Origin: Bacillus sp. FJAT-22090
Lineage (GTDB): Bacteria > Bacillota > Bacilli > Bacillales_A > Planococcaceae
Reading direction: 5' to 3'
DNA length: 64,000 bases
NCBI RefSeq assembly: GCF_001278755.1
Contig: NZ_CP012601.1
Location: 2,046,001 to 2,110,000, forward strand
Part shown: positions 50,720 through 59,144 of the stretch, piece after piece
How positions within the stretch are numbered: position 1 is the first letter of the stretch
Layout: every line of letters starts with the position of its first letter
The notes under the pieces: model-generated
What the model was told of the DNA's origin: nothing
Seen by the model: only the letters and a program-made list of their open reading frames with translations
Database searches by the model: none
Translations under genes and position numbers: made by a program

Positions 50720-50868
50720 TTCTGATTGATCGAATGCCTTAACTACAAATTTAATATTCACTCATATAGATTCTTTTTAAACGCATCTAATCAATGTTTT
50801 GAAGGGATCTTTTTTCATTGAACAAAGAGATTAGCAGGAAAATTTTTTAGAATTTCCTGCTTTTCTAC
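50720..50868 (+). ncRNA. candidate small RNA
   Basis: A stretch of about 150 bases lies between an extended -10 promoter and a hairpin AGCAGGAAA / TTTCCTGCT followed by TTTTCT. It holds no convincing open frame; the longest with a plausible site is about ten codons. The gap from 50558 to 50968 otherwise shows no gene. The call is tentative, from promoter and terminator shape alone. Confidence 0.3.
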
Positions 50869-50968
50869 TTTATATTGCCCATCCGATAACGTGTTCTTTT
50901 AGAGTTAATACCTAGGATTAAAATAAAATTATTAGTAAATACAGTCTCCAACCTTCCAATTTAAGATT

Positions 50969-52327
50969 TTAATTAGAAAATACCATTTGTACCCAGAAAA
51001 ATAAAAGAGCAAGCGTTACAATAGTGGTTATTGGTATAACGATAATCGTTACGCTTAGATAATCTTTCCAAGTAACTTTAATTTTATTTTTTCTTAAAAT
51101 ATGCATCCAAATAAGGGAAGCGAGTGTTCCGATAGGTAATAATAACGATCCCATATCACTACCAATGATATTGGCAAGATAAATTGTCTTAAGGGTGATT
51201 GCATCCAGTCCCATTTCTGTTAATGAAATTGTTCCAATCATTAAAGCTGGGTGGTTATTAAACAAGTTCGAAAGTACTGATACAAGGCCCCCCATGATAA
51301 AACTTGCTTGAAATAATCCTTGATTTACAATTGGTTCAAACCACTTAACTAACAATGCTGTTAACCCTACATTATTCAAGCCATATATTATCACATACAT
51401 GGAGAAAGCAAAAATTAGAATATGCCAGGGAGTCTTTTTCAAAATATCTACTGGGTTCGTACGTAAATGATACCATCTCCAAATAAGTAGTATTACAGAG
51501 CCCAGAACTGCAACGACTTCAATAGGTACGTTTATATAAGATGCAACGAATAGTAGACAACGCATGATAAACACAAATAGTAATAACTTTAACATAAATT
51601 TAGTGCGCTTGCGCTTTGTTTCTACAGGGATTTTCGTTTTTAAAGGATGAAAATTCTCTGTGAAAAATGTTTCTTCTATATCTATAGCGGAATCTGGTAA
51701 TCTTCTCGGCAAATTTTTTCTCACTACTAAATACATCAAGTAAGACATAAATAATAAACCTAATGTAGCAGGCACAAACATCATCGCTGTATGCATCCAA
51801 AGTGTCATATGAACTATCTCTAGAGCGATCAAATTAACGATATTGCTTACACCTATTGGGGCACTAGAAGCTGTTGCGATAAGTGCACCACTTAATAAAT
51901 AAGGAATCTGTTGTGATGGTTTTAGTCGTAAATTTTTCAAGAGCAATATTAAAATTGGAGTGGTTATTAAAATACTTCCATCGTTATTAAATAATAGAGT
52001 CATTAAAAAACAAAGTAACTGAATATACCAGTATAAACGGTGACCAGAACCCCTTGCTAAATTCGCTAGTCTTGCAGCTGCCCAGTTAAAAAATCCAAAA
52101 CTTTCTAATATTACTGCCATAACAATTGTTGCCATTATAGTAATGGATGCGCCACCAATTTTATTGAGAATGTCTATAATATCCGCATGAGAAACGATAC
52201 CTACAACTAGTATAATCGCTGCTCCTATAGATGCTGGCCATGCCTCATTCAGTCCTTTAGGTCTCCAAAAAATGACTAGCATAGTAGTTAGGAACACCAA
52301 ACTGGCGACTCCAACATGAAAGCTCAT
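50969..52327 (-). CDS. ArsB/NhaD-type ion transporter
   Basis: A 452-residue membrane protein with about twelve helices of the ion transporter superfamily that includes ArsB and NhaD. LLFNNDGSILITTPI and SAPIGVSNIVNLIAL form the two re-entrant substrate loops, and LFNNHPALMIGTISL is the repeat of the first. ArsB-type proteins export arsenite or antimonite; related ones exchange Na+ or carry anions. No ArsR, ArsA or ArsC gene is nearby, so the substrate remains open. GAGGGG precedes the ATG at 13 bases, somewhat far. Confidence 0.82.
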   Translation of the reverse strand: MSFHVGVASLVFLTTMLVIFWRPKGLNEAWPASIGAAIILVVGIVSHADIIDILNKIGGASITIMATIVMAVILESFGFFNWAAARLANLARGSGHRLYWYIQLLCFLMTLLFNNDGSILITTPILILLLKNLRLKPSQQIPYLLSGALIATASSAPIGVSNIVNLIALEIVHMTLWMHTAMMFVPATLGLLFMSYLMYLVVRKNLPRRLPDSAIDIEETFFTENFHPLKTKIPVETKRKRTKFMLKLLLFVFIMRCLLFVASYINVPIEVVAVLGSVILLIWRWYHLRTNPVDILKKTPWHILIFAFSMYVIIYGLNNVGLTALLVKWFEPIVNQGLFQASFIMGGLVSVLSNLFNNHPALMIGTISLTEMGLDAITLKTIYLANIIGSDMGSLLLPIGTLASLIWMHILRKNKIKVTWKDYLSVTIIVIPITTIVTLALLFFWVQMVFSN

Positions 52328-52447
52328 ACATATACCATTTCCCCTCGTTTTTTGTTTGTCCGTTCCTTGTATGTATATTCACCTCGTCCTACTAGGATAG
52401 AGGTGTATGTCCTTATTGAAAAAAAACTAATTTTTTGTCTAATAAAA

Positions 52448-52490
52448 ATAAAAAAAATTGTCTATCCATAATTGGTTAGACAATTTTTTA
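52448..52490 (-). terminator. terminator after the CotB-like cluster
   Basis: Stem AAAATTGTCTA / TAGACAATTTT followed on the minus strand by a T tract. It is nearly symmetrical and could act in both directions. A second perfect palindrome, GAAGCATGAAACATTTCATGCTTC, lies at 52517-52540 without a T tract. Confidence 0.75.
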
Positions 52491-52603
52491 TGTATACGGA
52501 GCATATATTTTTTTCAAGAAGCATGAAACATTTCATGCTTCTATGGTTTGTGTATTTCTTTATTGTTCTCTTCATAAATCAAGTACTTTAGTCTAACCAT
52601 CGT

Positions 52604-53281
52604 TTACACCTGGTGAAGAGTTTTAATATGATCCAGGTTTAGATAGATAGGAACTATTCTAGCAGTTTTCATCTCAATAATCTGTTTTTCCACATTGTTT
52701 ATTTTACCAACATGGCTATGTTTACCTCCAATGTTTAGGACGACAATCGAACTTTTCAACTTTTCAACTTGAGATTCAAACGTGTTCTCTAAAGAATCTT
52801 TGTCCGTTTGCAAGTTGCCTTCTTCTTTGATCTGGCCATAAGGGTTTTCATTTTTAACATAGGGTATTAACCACTTCAAATGATTAATAGCAATGTACAT
52901 CTTTTTATAAATAGGTGAATAAAATTCAAAATAGTCATTTTTAATATGTGTAATATAACCATGTAGAGACTGATCATCTGTTATATAAATCTCCACATAT
53001 TTTCCTTTTGCTTGTAATAGTACCTCATTATAAGATAACTCATCTTCACTTTCTCCAGAGAATATGCTAGGAGAAACTGTCGGGGGCTGTATTTCGTATT
53101 CCTCATTACTACCAATATCTAAACTCTGGATATGATGTAAAGGGATGTACATAAAATCCGCTCCATTAAAAAGAACCACTATGTCGCTGCCTAAATCAAT
53201 CAAAGTACCATTAATTTGCTTCTTCCCCGAAACTTCGATTTGAACAACTTCATTGATTAGACTTTGAATAATTTTATTCAA
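52604..53281 (-). CDS. CotB-fold protein, three barrel-like repeats
   Basis: A protein of about 225 residues starting at TTG 53281 (MNKIIQSL), eight bases after AAAGGAG; the GTG at 53287 is too close to that site. Three related segments of about 50 residues follow: 6-58 (GTLIDLGSDIVVLFN..YIPLHHIQSL), 85-140 (GYITHIKNDYFEFYS..YIAINHLKWL) and 172-223 (GKINNVEKQIIEMKT..YLNLDHIKTL). Each has the strand pattern seen in CotB and ends in a His-Ile/Leu motif. It lacks the RGGPES motif of true CotB. Together with its neighbours it is probably a spore coat protein; this is inference from resemblance and context. Confidence 0.65.
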   Translation of the reverse strand: MNKIIQSLINEVVQIEVSGKKQINGTLIDLGSDIVVLFNGADFMYIPLHHIQSLDIGSNEEYEIQPPTVSPSIFSGESEDELSYNEVLLQAKGKYVEIYITDDQSLHGYITHIKNDYFEFYSPIYKKMYIAINHLKWLIPYVKNENPYGQIKEEGNLQTDKDSLENTFESQVEKLKSSIVVLNIGGKHSHVGKINNVEKQIIEMKTARIVPIYLNLDHIKTLHQV

Positions 53282-53485
53282 GGTCACATCTCCTTTTATA
53301 TTATTATAATAACTATAGATAAAGATTGAACAAACAAACGATTATGTCTATTGGAAAAACATGAAATGTTATTTTAGCCAGCAACACATATAGTTTTAAT
53401 GCATCTTGGTTTACTAATACTCAAAATATCGCCAATTAAGTTCTTAGACATATTTTTTTCGCCGTTCATAAATTAATATTCTTAT

Positions 53486-55177
53486 TCAAAAATCTCTTAT
53501 TTGACGATACATCTTTGCAGCATGCCTCATCAATGAATAAAATTGATTTTCTAACACTGCTTTTTCTTCTTTTAGACTTTCCGATACATACGAATTCTTT
53601 AATTCTTCAAACTCTGTTTTATTGTTTACCTGATAATCTAAAGATGGGTACCGTACAGAACGATATTCCTGGTTAGCTGAATTATTCTCTGCATGTTTCA
53701 TTAATGCATAGTATTGTTTAAGCAACATCGCTTTTTTTTCTATGGGACTTATTGGATCTGTAGTAAATAATACTTCAGAATGCTCAGGTGCAATAACCAG
53801 TTTACCATGCTCCTCTGTTGTATTATTTTCATGCATCTCTTCAACAAATGATTTTTCATGGTCTGAAGCTAGATCTACAACAACTGAACTTGTTTTATGA
53901 GTAGGAGATTCGCTTTCTACATTTTTTTTTTGGGGGATAGTAATTGAATTTTGGTCAAGATTCATTTTACTCCATGCAGTTAAAAGTATTCTTTTTTCCT
54001 TGTTTTGAATCTGAGGTTCTTTAGAAATAATTTGTTCTTCATTAATAACGCTACTCCTTGAATTGTAAGGATCTAAATAATCTGCTTCTAGGTCTTCTCT
54101 ATTCGGAAGATTTTGCGTTTCTTCTTGATTTAATGAATTCTTCAGATTATCTATTAATTCCATTGTTTCTTGAACCTCAACTTCTTGACTTGTATCCTCA
54201 TGGTTCTCATTTTCGTTATACATTTTTAATAATTCATCATCTGGCACAGATAACACTTGATTGTTTTTTATTTCTAGTACATCATTATTGGAGTCAATAT
54301 CATCAACTAAATGAGATACCGATTTTAACAGTTCTAAATTGTTTTCTTTCATCGTTGAATTGAAGCCTAAAGCTGAGTAATGTAATTCAGAAATTAAATT
54401 TCTTAGATTTTTCGCTTCGTTTTGGTCATCGTTATTGGATTTGATACTCCATTCTTTTGTTAAAGGAATATCTTCTACACTATGCAAACTTAGAACATCT
54501 GGAACTTCATTAATAGCTTTATTTTTCTCTTCCGTCTGATCTTCCATAATAGGCACTTTAACAAATTCTTCATAATTATTGTTTGTTTTAAAACGCTCAG
54601 CGAGAATTTGTTCCTGATGCTCATCTTTTTGCTGATTTTCATTCATTGCGACGTTTGTAAATTGTATAAGTTCAGCATTTACACTAGAAACGGTGTCTTG
54701 AATAACTAATTCATTACTGATTTCTGTGGATTGCTCATTAATTTTATTTATCTCCATCTTGGATATACCTTTATGAATACTTGATATATAAGATTTTGGG
54801 ATATAGTATAGATCCTGATTATTTATTAAAATGATATGATCTTCCACAATGCTCGTTAGTACTCCAAATAGCGCCTGATTACTCAAACTATTAATGGTAA
54901 CCCAGTTGTATTTCAATACTTTCAAAACATCTGTTAAATCATTGCTTTCTGGATAGGAATCAGTTTTGGGGTAGACGCTATAGTCCTTAGCATTCTTAGA
55001 TATAGCTCCAATATGTTCAAATGCGAAATAGAATACGTTTCCATTGACATCAACAGCAAGGTGATCTTGTTTGACATCTAATAAAATACCTTCTACATAT
55101 TTACTGTTTCGTAAATACAAACCAATCTTCATATTAATAAGGGCGCATAAAACTTTTTTAATATTGTCCTCTTGCAA
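53486..55177 (-). CDS. CotB-like protein with long acidic central region
   Basis: A 563-residue protein starting at TTG, with AAGGAGG about twelve bases upstream. Residues 1-135 contain two CotB-like segments (GILLDVKQDHLAVDVN..YFAFEHIGAI and GVLTSIVEDHIILIN..YIPKSYISSI). A long low-complexity part rich in Glu, Asn, Ser and Gln fills 140-470. Near the C-terminus a short motif is repeated: LLKQYYALMKHAE (about 490) and LENQFYSLMRHAA (about 545). I do not know this C-terminal motif by name. It probably is a coat protein: the compact part may bind other coat proteins, and the disordered part may extend outward. No function is established. Confidence 0.65.
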   Translation of the reverse strand: MQEDNIKKVLCALINMKIGLYLRNSKYVEGILLDVKQDHLAVDVNGNVFYFAFEHIGAISKNAKDYSVYPKTDSYPESNDLTDVLKVLKYNWVTINSLSNQALFGVLTSIVEDHIILINNQDLYYIPKSYISSIHKGISKMEINKINEQSTEISNELVIQDTVSSVNAELIQFTNVAMNENQQKDEHQEQILAERFKTNNNYEEFVKVPIMEDQTEEKNKAINEVPDVLSLHSVEDIPLTKEWSIKSNNDDQNEAKNLRNLISELHYSALGFNSTMKENNLELLKSVSHLVDDIDSNNDVLEIKNNQVLSVPDDELLKMYNENENHEDTSQEVEVQETMELIDNLKNSLNQEETQNLPNREDLEADYLDPYNSRSSVINEEQIISKEPQIQNKEKRILLTAWSKMNLDQNSITIPQKKNVESESPTHKTSSVVVDLASDHEKSFVEEMHENNTTEEHGKLVIAPEHSEVLFTTDPISPIEKKAMLLKQYYALMKHAENNSANQEYRSVRYPSLDYQVNNKTEFEELKNSYVSESLKEEKAVLENQFYSLMRHAAKMYRQIRDF

Positions 55178-55246
55178 GATAAGAGCGCCTCCTTCATAGA
55201 ATATTCGTCGCTTCGGATCAACAGAAGCGACGAAAACATCATTTAT

Positions 55247-55723
55247 TTATTCACTATCTTTTTTAGATTCATTTTTATTTTCTGCTTCATCTTCTTTTGG
55301 AAGTTTTACTCCGTAGCTAATGTTTCGGATATGGAACAAAGAAATCCGGATTATTTCTTCGTTTGAGACAATCGTTATATAATCATCATCGACATAGTCC
55401 ATTACTCCTTCTAACGTTTCAGGTCCACCACGATTAATTTTTACCCATCGAAGTGTTAAATTTCTTAAAACGCCTTTGAAGTCATCCGCTTGTATGAATT
55501 CAAAATCCTCTGGTACTTCAATATTAACTTGATCCTGATTTTTCGTATTAATTGTTAAGCTTTTAATATGTTGTGTATTGTAATAAATAATTCCATCGTT
55601 ATCTGTAAGTAGAGTTAAGTGATCATCTTGAACTGCAAGTAGTTTACCTATACGAGACTCCGGACCACCTCTATCTACTTTTACTACTCTATCTACTAGT
55701 GAAAGTATCATCTTCTTATTCAT
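55247..55723 (-). CDS. cotB: spore coat protein, CotB family
   Basis: A 158-residue protein resembling, from memory, the N-terminal half of B. subtilis CotB: VVKVDRGGPESRIGKLLAV, GIIYYNTQHIKSLTIN, ADDFKGVLRNLTLRWVKINRGG and EEIIRISLFHIRNISYG. Two RGGPE motifs mark two repeats. The Ser-rich C-terminal tail of B. subtilis CotB is absent; a short Lys/Glu/Asn tail takes its place. CotB is an outer coat protein laid down in the mother cell late in sporulation. AAAGGAGG precedes the ATG. It lies 69 bases upstream of the long CotB-like gene. Confidence 0.82.
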   Translation of the reverse strand: MNKKMILSLVDRVVKVDRGGPESRIGKLLAVQDDHLTLLTDNDGIIYYNTQHIKSLTINTKNQDQVNIEVPEDFEFIQADDFKGVLRNLTLRWVKINRGGPETLEGVMDYVDDDYITIVSNEEIIRISLFHIRNISYGVKLPKEDEAENKNESKKDSE

Positions 55724-55875
55724 ATTTTCTAACCTCCTTTTATAGTATCCTAATATTTATATGTATATTGGGTCAGCTAAGCAATGGCTAAACGCCCATT
55801 TTATTTTAATTGTACAAGGTATCAGTAAAAATATTTATTCAACCTAATAATCCATTTTTTATTTAGATTATTGCA

Positions 55876-55905
55876 GAAAAAAATGCCGATTTTAAATCGG
55901 CATTT
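55876..55905 (-). terminator. terminator of the 104-residue spore-cluster gene
   Basis: Perfect stem AAATGCCGATTT / AAATCGGCATTT followed on the minus strand by TTTTTTCTG. Confidence 0.85.
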
Positions 55906-55933
55906 AAATTTAATCACTTTATACATTTATTTA

Positions 55934-56248
55934 TCAAATATACAAATTAATTGAATTTCCCTTACCACTTATTTGTGCAATTTTAGGAGATAAATTTACT
56001 GGATTAGGTTGGATAAAGGTTTTAAATAAAGGCGGATTAGTTGGATACTTATCAAACGATGATGATTTCTCATCATTATCTTCTTTGTCTTTAAGTACCT
56101 GCTCCTGGTCCTCAAGATGTTCATCAAAAGTTGATTTCATCTTAACTCCATTAATATTGCTTACATAAGCAAAATTATAATCATCCATCGACATACGATT
56201 AGCATAAATTTGCGACTGAATTGGTTGAACTGGTATGATGTATCCCAT
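55934..56248 (-). CDS. unknown protein of the spore gene cluster
   Basis: A protein of about 104 residues starting at ATG 56248 (MGYIIPVQPIQ), eight bases after GGAGG; a GTG nine bases earlier overlaps the site. It begins with IIPVQPIQSQIYANRMSMDD, has an acidic Lys/Glu/Asp middle and a Pro/Asn-rich end. No membrane segment is present. I do not recognise a named family. A sigma-K-like -10 (CATAGGGTA) about 30 bases upstream and the neighbours suggest mother-cell expression late in sporulation. Confidence 0.55.
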   Translation of the reverse strand: MGYIIPVQPIQSQIYANRMSMDDYNFAYVSNINGVKMKSTFDEHLEDQEQVLKDKEDNDEKSSSFDKYPTNPPLFKTFIQPNPVNLSPKIAQISGKGNSINLYI

Positions 56249-56279
56249 TTCCTCCACCTCCGATTTATTTATCCCTCTA

Positions 56280-56288
56280 TACCCTATG
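56280..56288 (-). promoter_or_regulatory. possible sigma-K -10 element
   Basis: Minus-strand CATAGGGTA fits the sigma-K -10 form CATAnnnTA. No matching -35 AC element was found at the usual distance, so support is moderate. Confidence 0.4.
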
Positions 56289-56332
56289 TCTCCAAGTATT
56301 AAACCTATTACTCTTAAAATATTTTCTTACTA

Positions 56333-56578
56333 TTACAACAACTTTTCGATATCAGATAAACTTAACGAATTTCCACTTTTTAAAATGGAATTCGTCAGTT
56401 CATCCTCTAGCTGTTGAGAAACTGGTTTATTTGCTAGCTTGCCAACTTTGCGTACAATTTTACGAACTTGTTTTTCATCCGTAAAATCAGCATGCGAGAT
56501 GGCATTGGCAAGCGTAAAAAGATCTTCCATCGAAACACCAGTTTTATTTTCTATTGCTTTAAAAAATGAATTTTGCAC
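56333..56578 (-). CDS. spoVIF: stage VI sporulation protein F
   Basis: An 81-residue protein resembling B. subtilis SpoVIF (YjcC): FFKAIENKTGVSMEDLFTLANA and DEKQVRKIVRKVGKLANKPVS. SpoVIF is made in the mother cell and is needed for stability of GerE and for coat assembly. It starts at GTG, with GAGGAGG nine bases upstream. It follows yjcZ by 31 bases on the same strand, so the two are probably one transcript. In B. subtilis spoVIF also lies near the yjcFGH genes, as here. Confidence 0.87.
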   Translation of the reverse strand: MQNSFFKAIENKTGVSMEDLFTLANAISHADFTDEKQVRKIVRKVGKLANKPVSQQLEDELTNSILKSGNSLSLSDIEKLL

Positions 56579-56609
56579 TAATTTTCCTCCTCACATTAAT
56601 TATTTATGA

Positions 56610-56753
56610 TTAATGGAGAAAGCTTGCTCCTACAATTATTAATAAGATAAATAAAACAACGATCAATACAAAAGTTGAGCTTTTATTTCCGCCATAGCCT
56701 CCGCCATAACCGCCGCCGTAACCAGGGTATCCTCCACCACAGTAGCCGTACAT
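56610..56753 (-). CDS. yjcZ: YjcZ family small sporulation protein
   Basis: A 47-residue protein: an N-terminal Gly/Tyr-rich half (MYGYCGGGYPGYGGGYGGG) and a C-terminal membrane helix (FVLIVVLFILLIIVGASF). This is the typical shape of the YjcZ/YosA small sporulation proteins. GGAGGGAAAGATT precedes the ATG. The role is unknown; it probably sits in a spore membrane or coat layer. Confidence 0.85.
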   Translation of the reverse strand: MYGYCGGGYPGYGGGYGGGYGGNKSSTFVLIVVLFILLIIVGASFLH

Positions 56754-56780
56754 AATCTTTCCCTCCTCTCCTCTTCAACA

Positions 56781-56789
56781 TATAGTATG
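56781..56789 (-). promoter_or_regulatory. late-sporulation -10 element upstream of yjcZ
   Basis: Minus-strand CATACTATA fits both the sigma-G -10 (CATACTA) and the sigma-K form CATAnnnTA. The -35 region is not clear, so the factor cannot be decided. It would drive yjcZ and spoVIF. Confidence 0.45.
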
Positions 56790-56821
56790 CAAAGGCAAGA
56801 AAAAGAAAAAGGGCTAATCAA

Positions 56822-57187
56822 CTAGTAGTGAGTTTTCTGTTTTTGAAAAATAAACGCTCCAATAATTCCAAACAAAATAGCAGAACTAATCCCTGAGCTT
56901 GTAACCTCAAACATCCCTGTAACTACTCCTATTAGACCGTGCTTTTCTGCTTCTGCTAAAGCCCCGTGTGTTAGTGAATTACCGAAAGATGTTATTGGAA
57001 CAGTAGCACCTGCTCCAGCAAAATCAATTAACGGCTCATATAAACCAAATCCATCTAAAATAGAGCCACTAACTACAAGTGTACATAACGTATGTGCTGG
57101 GGTAAGCTTAAAAACATCCATTAATATTTGTCCAACTACACAAATAAGACCTCCGACAATAAATGAAACTAATATTGATGAAATCAT
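56822..57187 (-). CDS. spoVAE: stage V sporulation protein AE (SpoVAEb type)
   Basis: A protein of about 121 residues with three to four membrane helices and the motif [20 protein letters not shown], near-identical in form to the motif in SpoVAC. I chose the ATG at 57187, four bases after GAGGATAAA, three bases after the spoVAD stop; a longer frame to 57214 overlaps spoVAD. SpoVA proteins form the channel that takes up dipicolinic acid into the forespore and releases it in germination. Confidence 0.87.
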   Translation of the reverse strand: MISSILVSFIVGGLICVVGQILMDVFKLTPAHTLCTLVVSGSILDGFGLYEPLIDFAGAGATVPITSFGNSLTHGALAEAEKHGLIGVVTGMFEVTSSGISSAILFGIIGAFIFQKQKTHY

Positions 57188-57189
57188 TT

Positions 57190-58197
57190 TTATCCTCTTT
57201 TCTCCATACGACATTCAATGGCATGAGCAATACAAGGGATTGTTTCACCTTGTTGAAAAGTTAATGGCGATAATAATGCGCCAGTTGCGACTAGTAATAC
57301 CCGTTTGTATACGCCACTTTTTAATTGATTAAATACATGACTGAAATAAACAGCAGCAGAGCATCCTGCACCACTTGCTCCTGCCTTAAAAAATTCATCT
57401 TCACCATAAAATTGTGCACCAGCATCTTGCAGGATTACTCCACTATTTTCATCTTGAAACATTTCTTTTAATATAGACAAACCTATTTTCCCTAAATCAC
57501 CGGTCATAATTACGTCATAATCTGCCATCCTACTATTTGTATTCGTTAAATGCCTTTCAATTGTATCTCTTGCAGCTGGTGCCATTGCAGCTCCCATAAA
57601 AAGTGGGTTCTTTTGTCCACCATCCACTACTCTTCCAATGGTGGCGTGCGTAATAATAGGGGCATTTTTTGCATGCTTTTGTAGTAGTGCAAAACCTGCA
57701 GCAGTGACAGTCCATTGAGATGTTCCAGGTCTTTGTGCTCCGTATTCAAGAGGATATCTAAACTGTCTCTCCACGCTCGGATGATGGCTAGAGGCGCCAG
57801 CGAGTACAGATTTTGCATTTCCTGATTCCAGTAGAAGACTTCCTAAAATAACTGATTCTACAGAACTTGCACATGCGGAAAAAACGCCTAAAAATGGAAT
57901 CGCTAACTGGCGAGCAGCAAAATTAGTAGGGGAAAGTTGATTTACTAGGTCTCCTCCAATAAATACATCTACATTTTCAAGCTTTTCATGCCCTTTTCTC
58001 AAAGTTTCTTTACAAGCTTTTTCGATAAAATGGGTATGCGCTTGTTCAAAGGTTTCACCTTTTTCATTCTCTAAAAGAAGAACTTCATCAAATGATTCAG
58101 CAAAAGTACTCTTCTTTTCCGTAGGACCTACCACAACACCCGTACTTGCTATACTTGGATTTTCTTTAAATTGTATTGTCCCAGACTTTATTACCAT
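57190..58197 (-). CDS. spoVAD: stage V sporulation protein AD
   Basis: A 335-residue thiolase-fold protein with [21 protein letters not shown] and [17 protein letters not shown]. SpoVAD binds dipicolinic acid and works at the outer face of the inner spore membrane with the SpoVA channel. The start overlaps the spoVAC stop by seven bases. Length and motifs are as in B. subtilis SpoVAD (about 338 residues). Confidence 0.92.
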   Translation of the reverse strand: MVIKSGTIQFKENPSIASTGVVVGPTEKKSTFAESFDEVLLLENEKGETFEQAHTHFIEKACKETLRKGHEKLENVDVFIGGDLVNQLSPTNFAARQLAIPFLGVFSACASSVESVILGSLLLESGNAKSVLAGASSHHPSVERQFRYPLEYGAQRPGTSQWTVTAAGFALLQKHAKNAPIITHATIGRVVDGGQKNPLFMGAAMAPAARDTIERHLTNTNSRMADYDVIMTGDLGKIGLSILKEMFQDENSGVILQDAGAQFYGEDEFFKAGASGAGCSAAVYFSHVFNQLKSGVYKRVLLVATGALLSPLTFQQGETIPCIAHAIECRMEKRG

Positions 58198-58646
58198 GAG
58201 AGCACTCCCATTTTAACTAAAATTGTTTTAATCAAGGCTACTATAAAAGCGGAAAGTACACCAAAAACAATAACAGAGCCGGCTAGTTTAAACATATTTC
58301 CACCGACACCTAATACGTACCCTTCGGTTTTGTGTTCTAAAGAAGCAGATATTACAGCATTTCCAAAGCCAGTTACTGGAACAGCCGATCCCGCTCCACC
58401 TATTTGAGCAATCTTTTTATATAGTCCTGTACCCGTTAGGATCATTGCAATAAAAACCAAAGTTGCTACAGTTGGGTTTCCTGCTGTTTTCTCTGTAAAT
58501 GGAAAAAAACGAATATAAAAAAAAGTAATAAGCTGTCCAATAGCACAAATAATGCCCCCAACTAAAAATGCTTTTAACATATTCATAAAAAGTGGTGTTT
58601 TCGGTGTTTGATTATCTACTATTTTTTCGAATTGTTTTTGATCCAT
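58191..58646 (-). CDS. spoVAC: stage V sporulation protein AC
   Basis: A 151-residue membrane protein with about four helices and GGAGSAVPVTGFGNAVISASLE. SpoVAC is a mechanosensitive channel protein of the inner spore membrane, taking part in DPA movement. The ATG overlaps the stop of the lipoprotein gene by one base (TAATG). It is the second gene of the operon. Confidence 0.92.
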   Translation of the reverse strand: MDQKQFEKIVDNQTPKTPLFMNMLKAFLVGGIICAIGQLITFFYIRFFPFTEKTAGNPTVATLVFIAMILTGTGLYKKIAQIGGAGSAVPVTGFGNAVISASLEHKTEGYVLGVGGNMFKLAGSVIVFGVLSAFIVALIKTILVKMGVLSW

Positions 58647-59038
58647 TATGTCTCTTCCTTTGATAAAGATTTTATATCTTCAATTGATTTAGTTAGCTTT
58701 TCGGATTTTAATTTCTGGTCAATTATTTTTTCAATTTCCCATTTTACTTTTAAATCACCTGTGACTAGCACTTCTTTCTCCGGAAATTTTTTCTCTAATT
58801 CTTTTGTTATTTTTTTTTCTATTTTTTCTTTATTGAACCTACTCATTCTTTTTATGTCGATTGCCACTAACACATTATTATTGTCAGTTACACTCTGAAA
58901 TCCTTTGACCGAATCATGGTGTTTTAATTCTTCCTCTATCTCAGGAGAAGTATTAGAAGGATAAACGATGTGCACAGATTCATCAGAACATGCACTTAAG
59001 AGAAAAAACAGCAGAAGGACAGTAGTAATTTTATGCAT
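58646..59038 (-). CDS. YhcN/YlaJ-like spore lipoprotein heading the spoVA operon
   Basis: A protein of about 130 residues with a signal peptide and lipobox LLSAC (cysteine near residue 17). The mature part contains SVKGFQSVTDNNNVLVAIDIKR and a charged helix, the pattern of YhcN/YlaJ sporulation lipoproteins. I prefer the ATG at 59038: AAGGGG lies eleven bases upstream, while the ATG at 59047 is only two bases from it. A sigma-G promoter lies about 25 bases upstream. The protein is probably anchored in the inner spore membrane and may assist the SpoVA channel. Confidence 0.78.
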   Translation of the reverse strand: MHKITTVLLLFFLLSACSDESVHIVYPSNTSPEIEEELKHHDSVKGFQSVTDNNNVLVAIDIKRMSRFNKEKIEKKITKELEKKFPEKEVLVTGDLKVKWEIEKIIDQKLKSEKLTKSIEDIKSLSKEET

Positions 59039-59062
59039 AGGATTCATGGCCCCTTTTCGAGT

Positions 59063-59092
59063 TAGTATGAGCATGAGAAAAAGAAATATACG
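59063..59092 (-). promoter_or_regulatory. sigma-G promoter of the lipoprotein-spoVACDE operon
   Basis: Minus strand: -35 CGTATA (59087-59092), 17-base spacer, -10 CATACTA (59063-59069). This fits the forespore sigma-G consensus very well. The predicted start lies a few bases before the ribosome site, giving a very short leader. Confidence 0.8.
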
Positions 59093-59116
59093 AAGAGCAT
59101 TAGAGATATTTGCCCT

Positions 59117-59144
59117 AACCTTTATGAAGAAGCTACATAAGTTA
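59117..59144 (+). promoter_or_regulatory. sigma-K promoter of cotZ
   Basis: Plus strand: -35 AACC (59117-59120), 15-base spacer, -10 CATAAGTTA (59136-59144), matching sigma-K CATAnnnTA. It lies 25 bases before the cotZ start. Confidence 0.72.
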
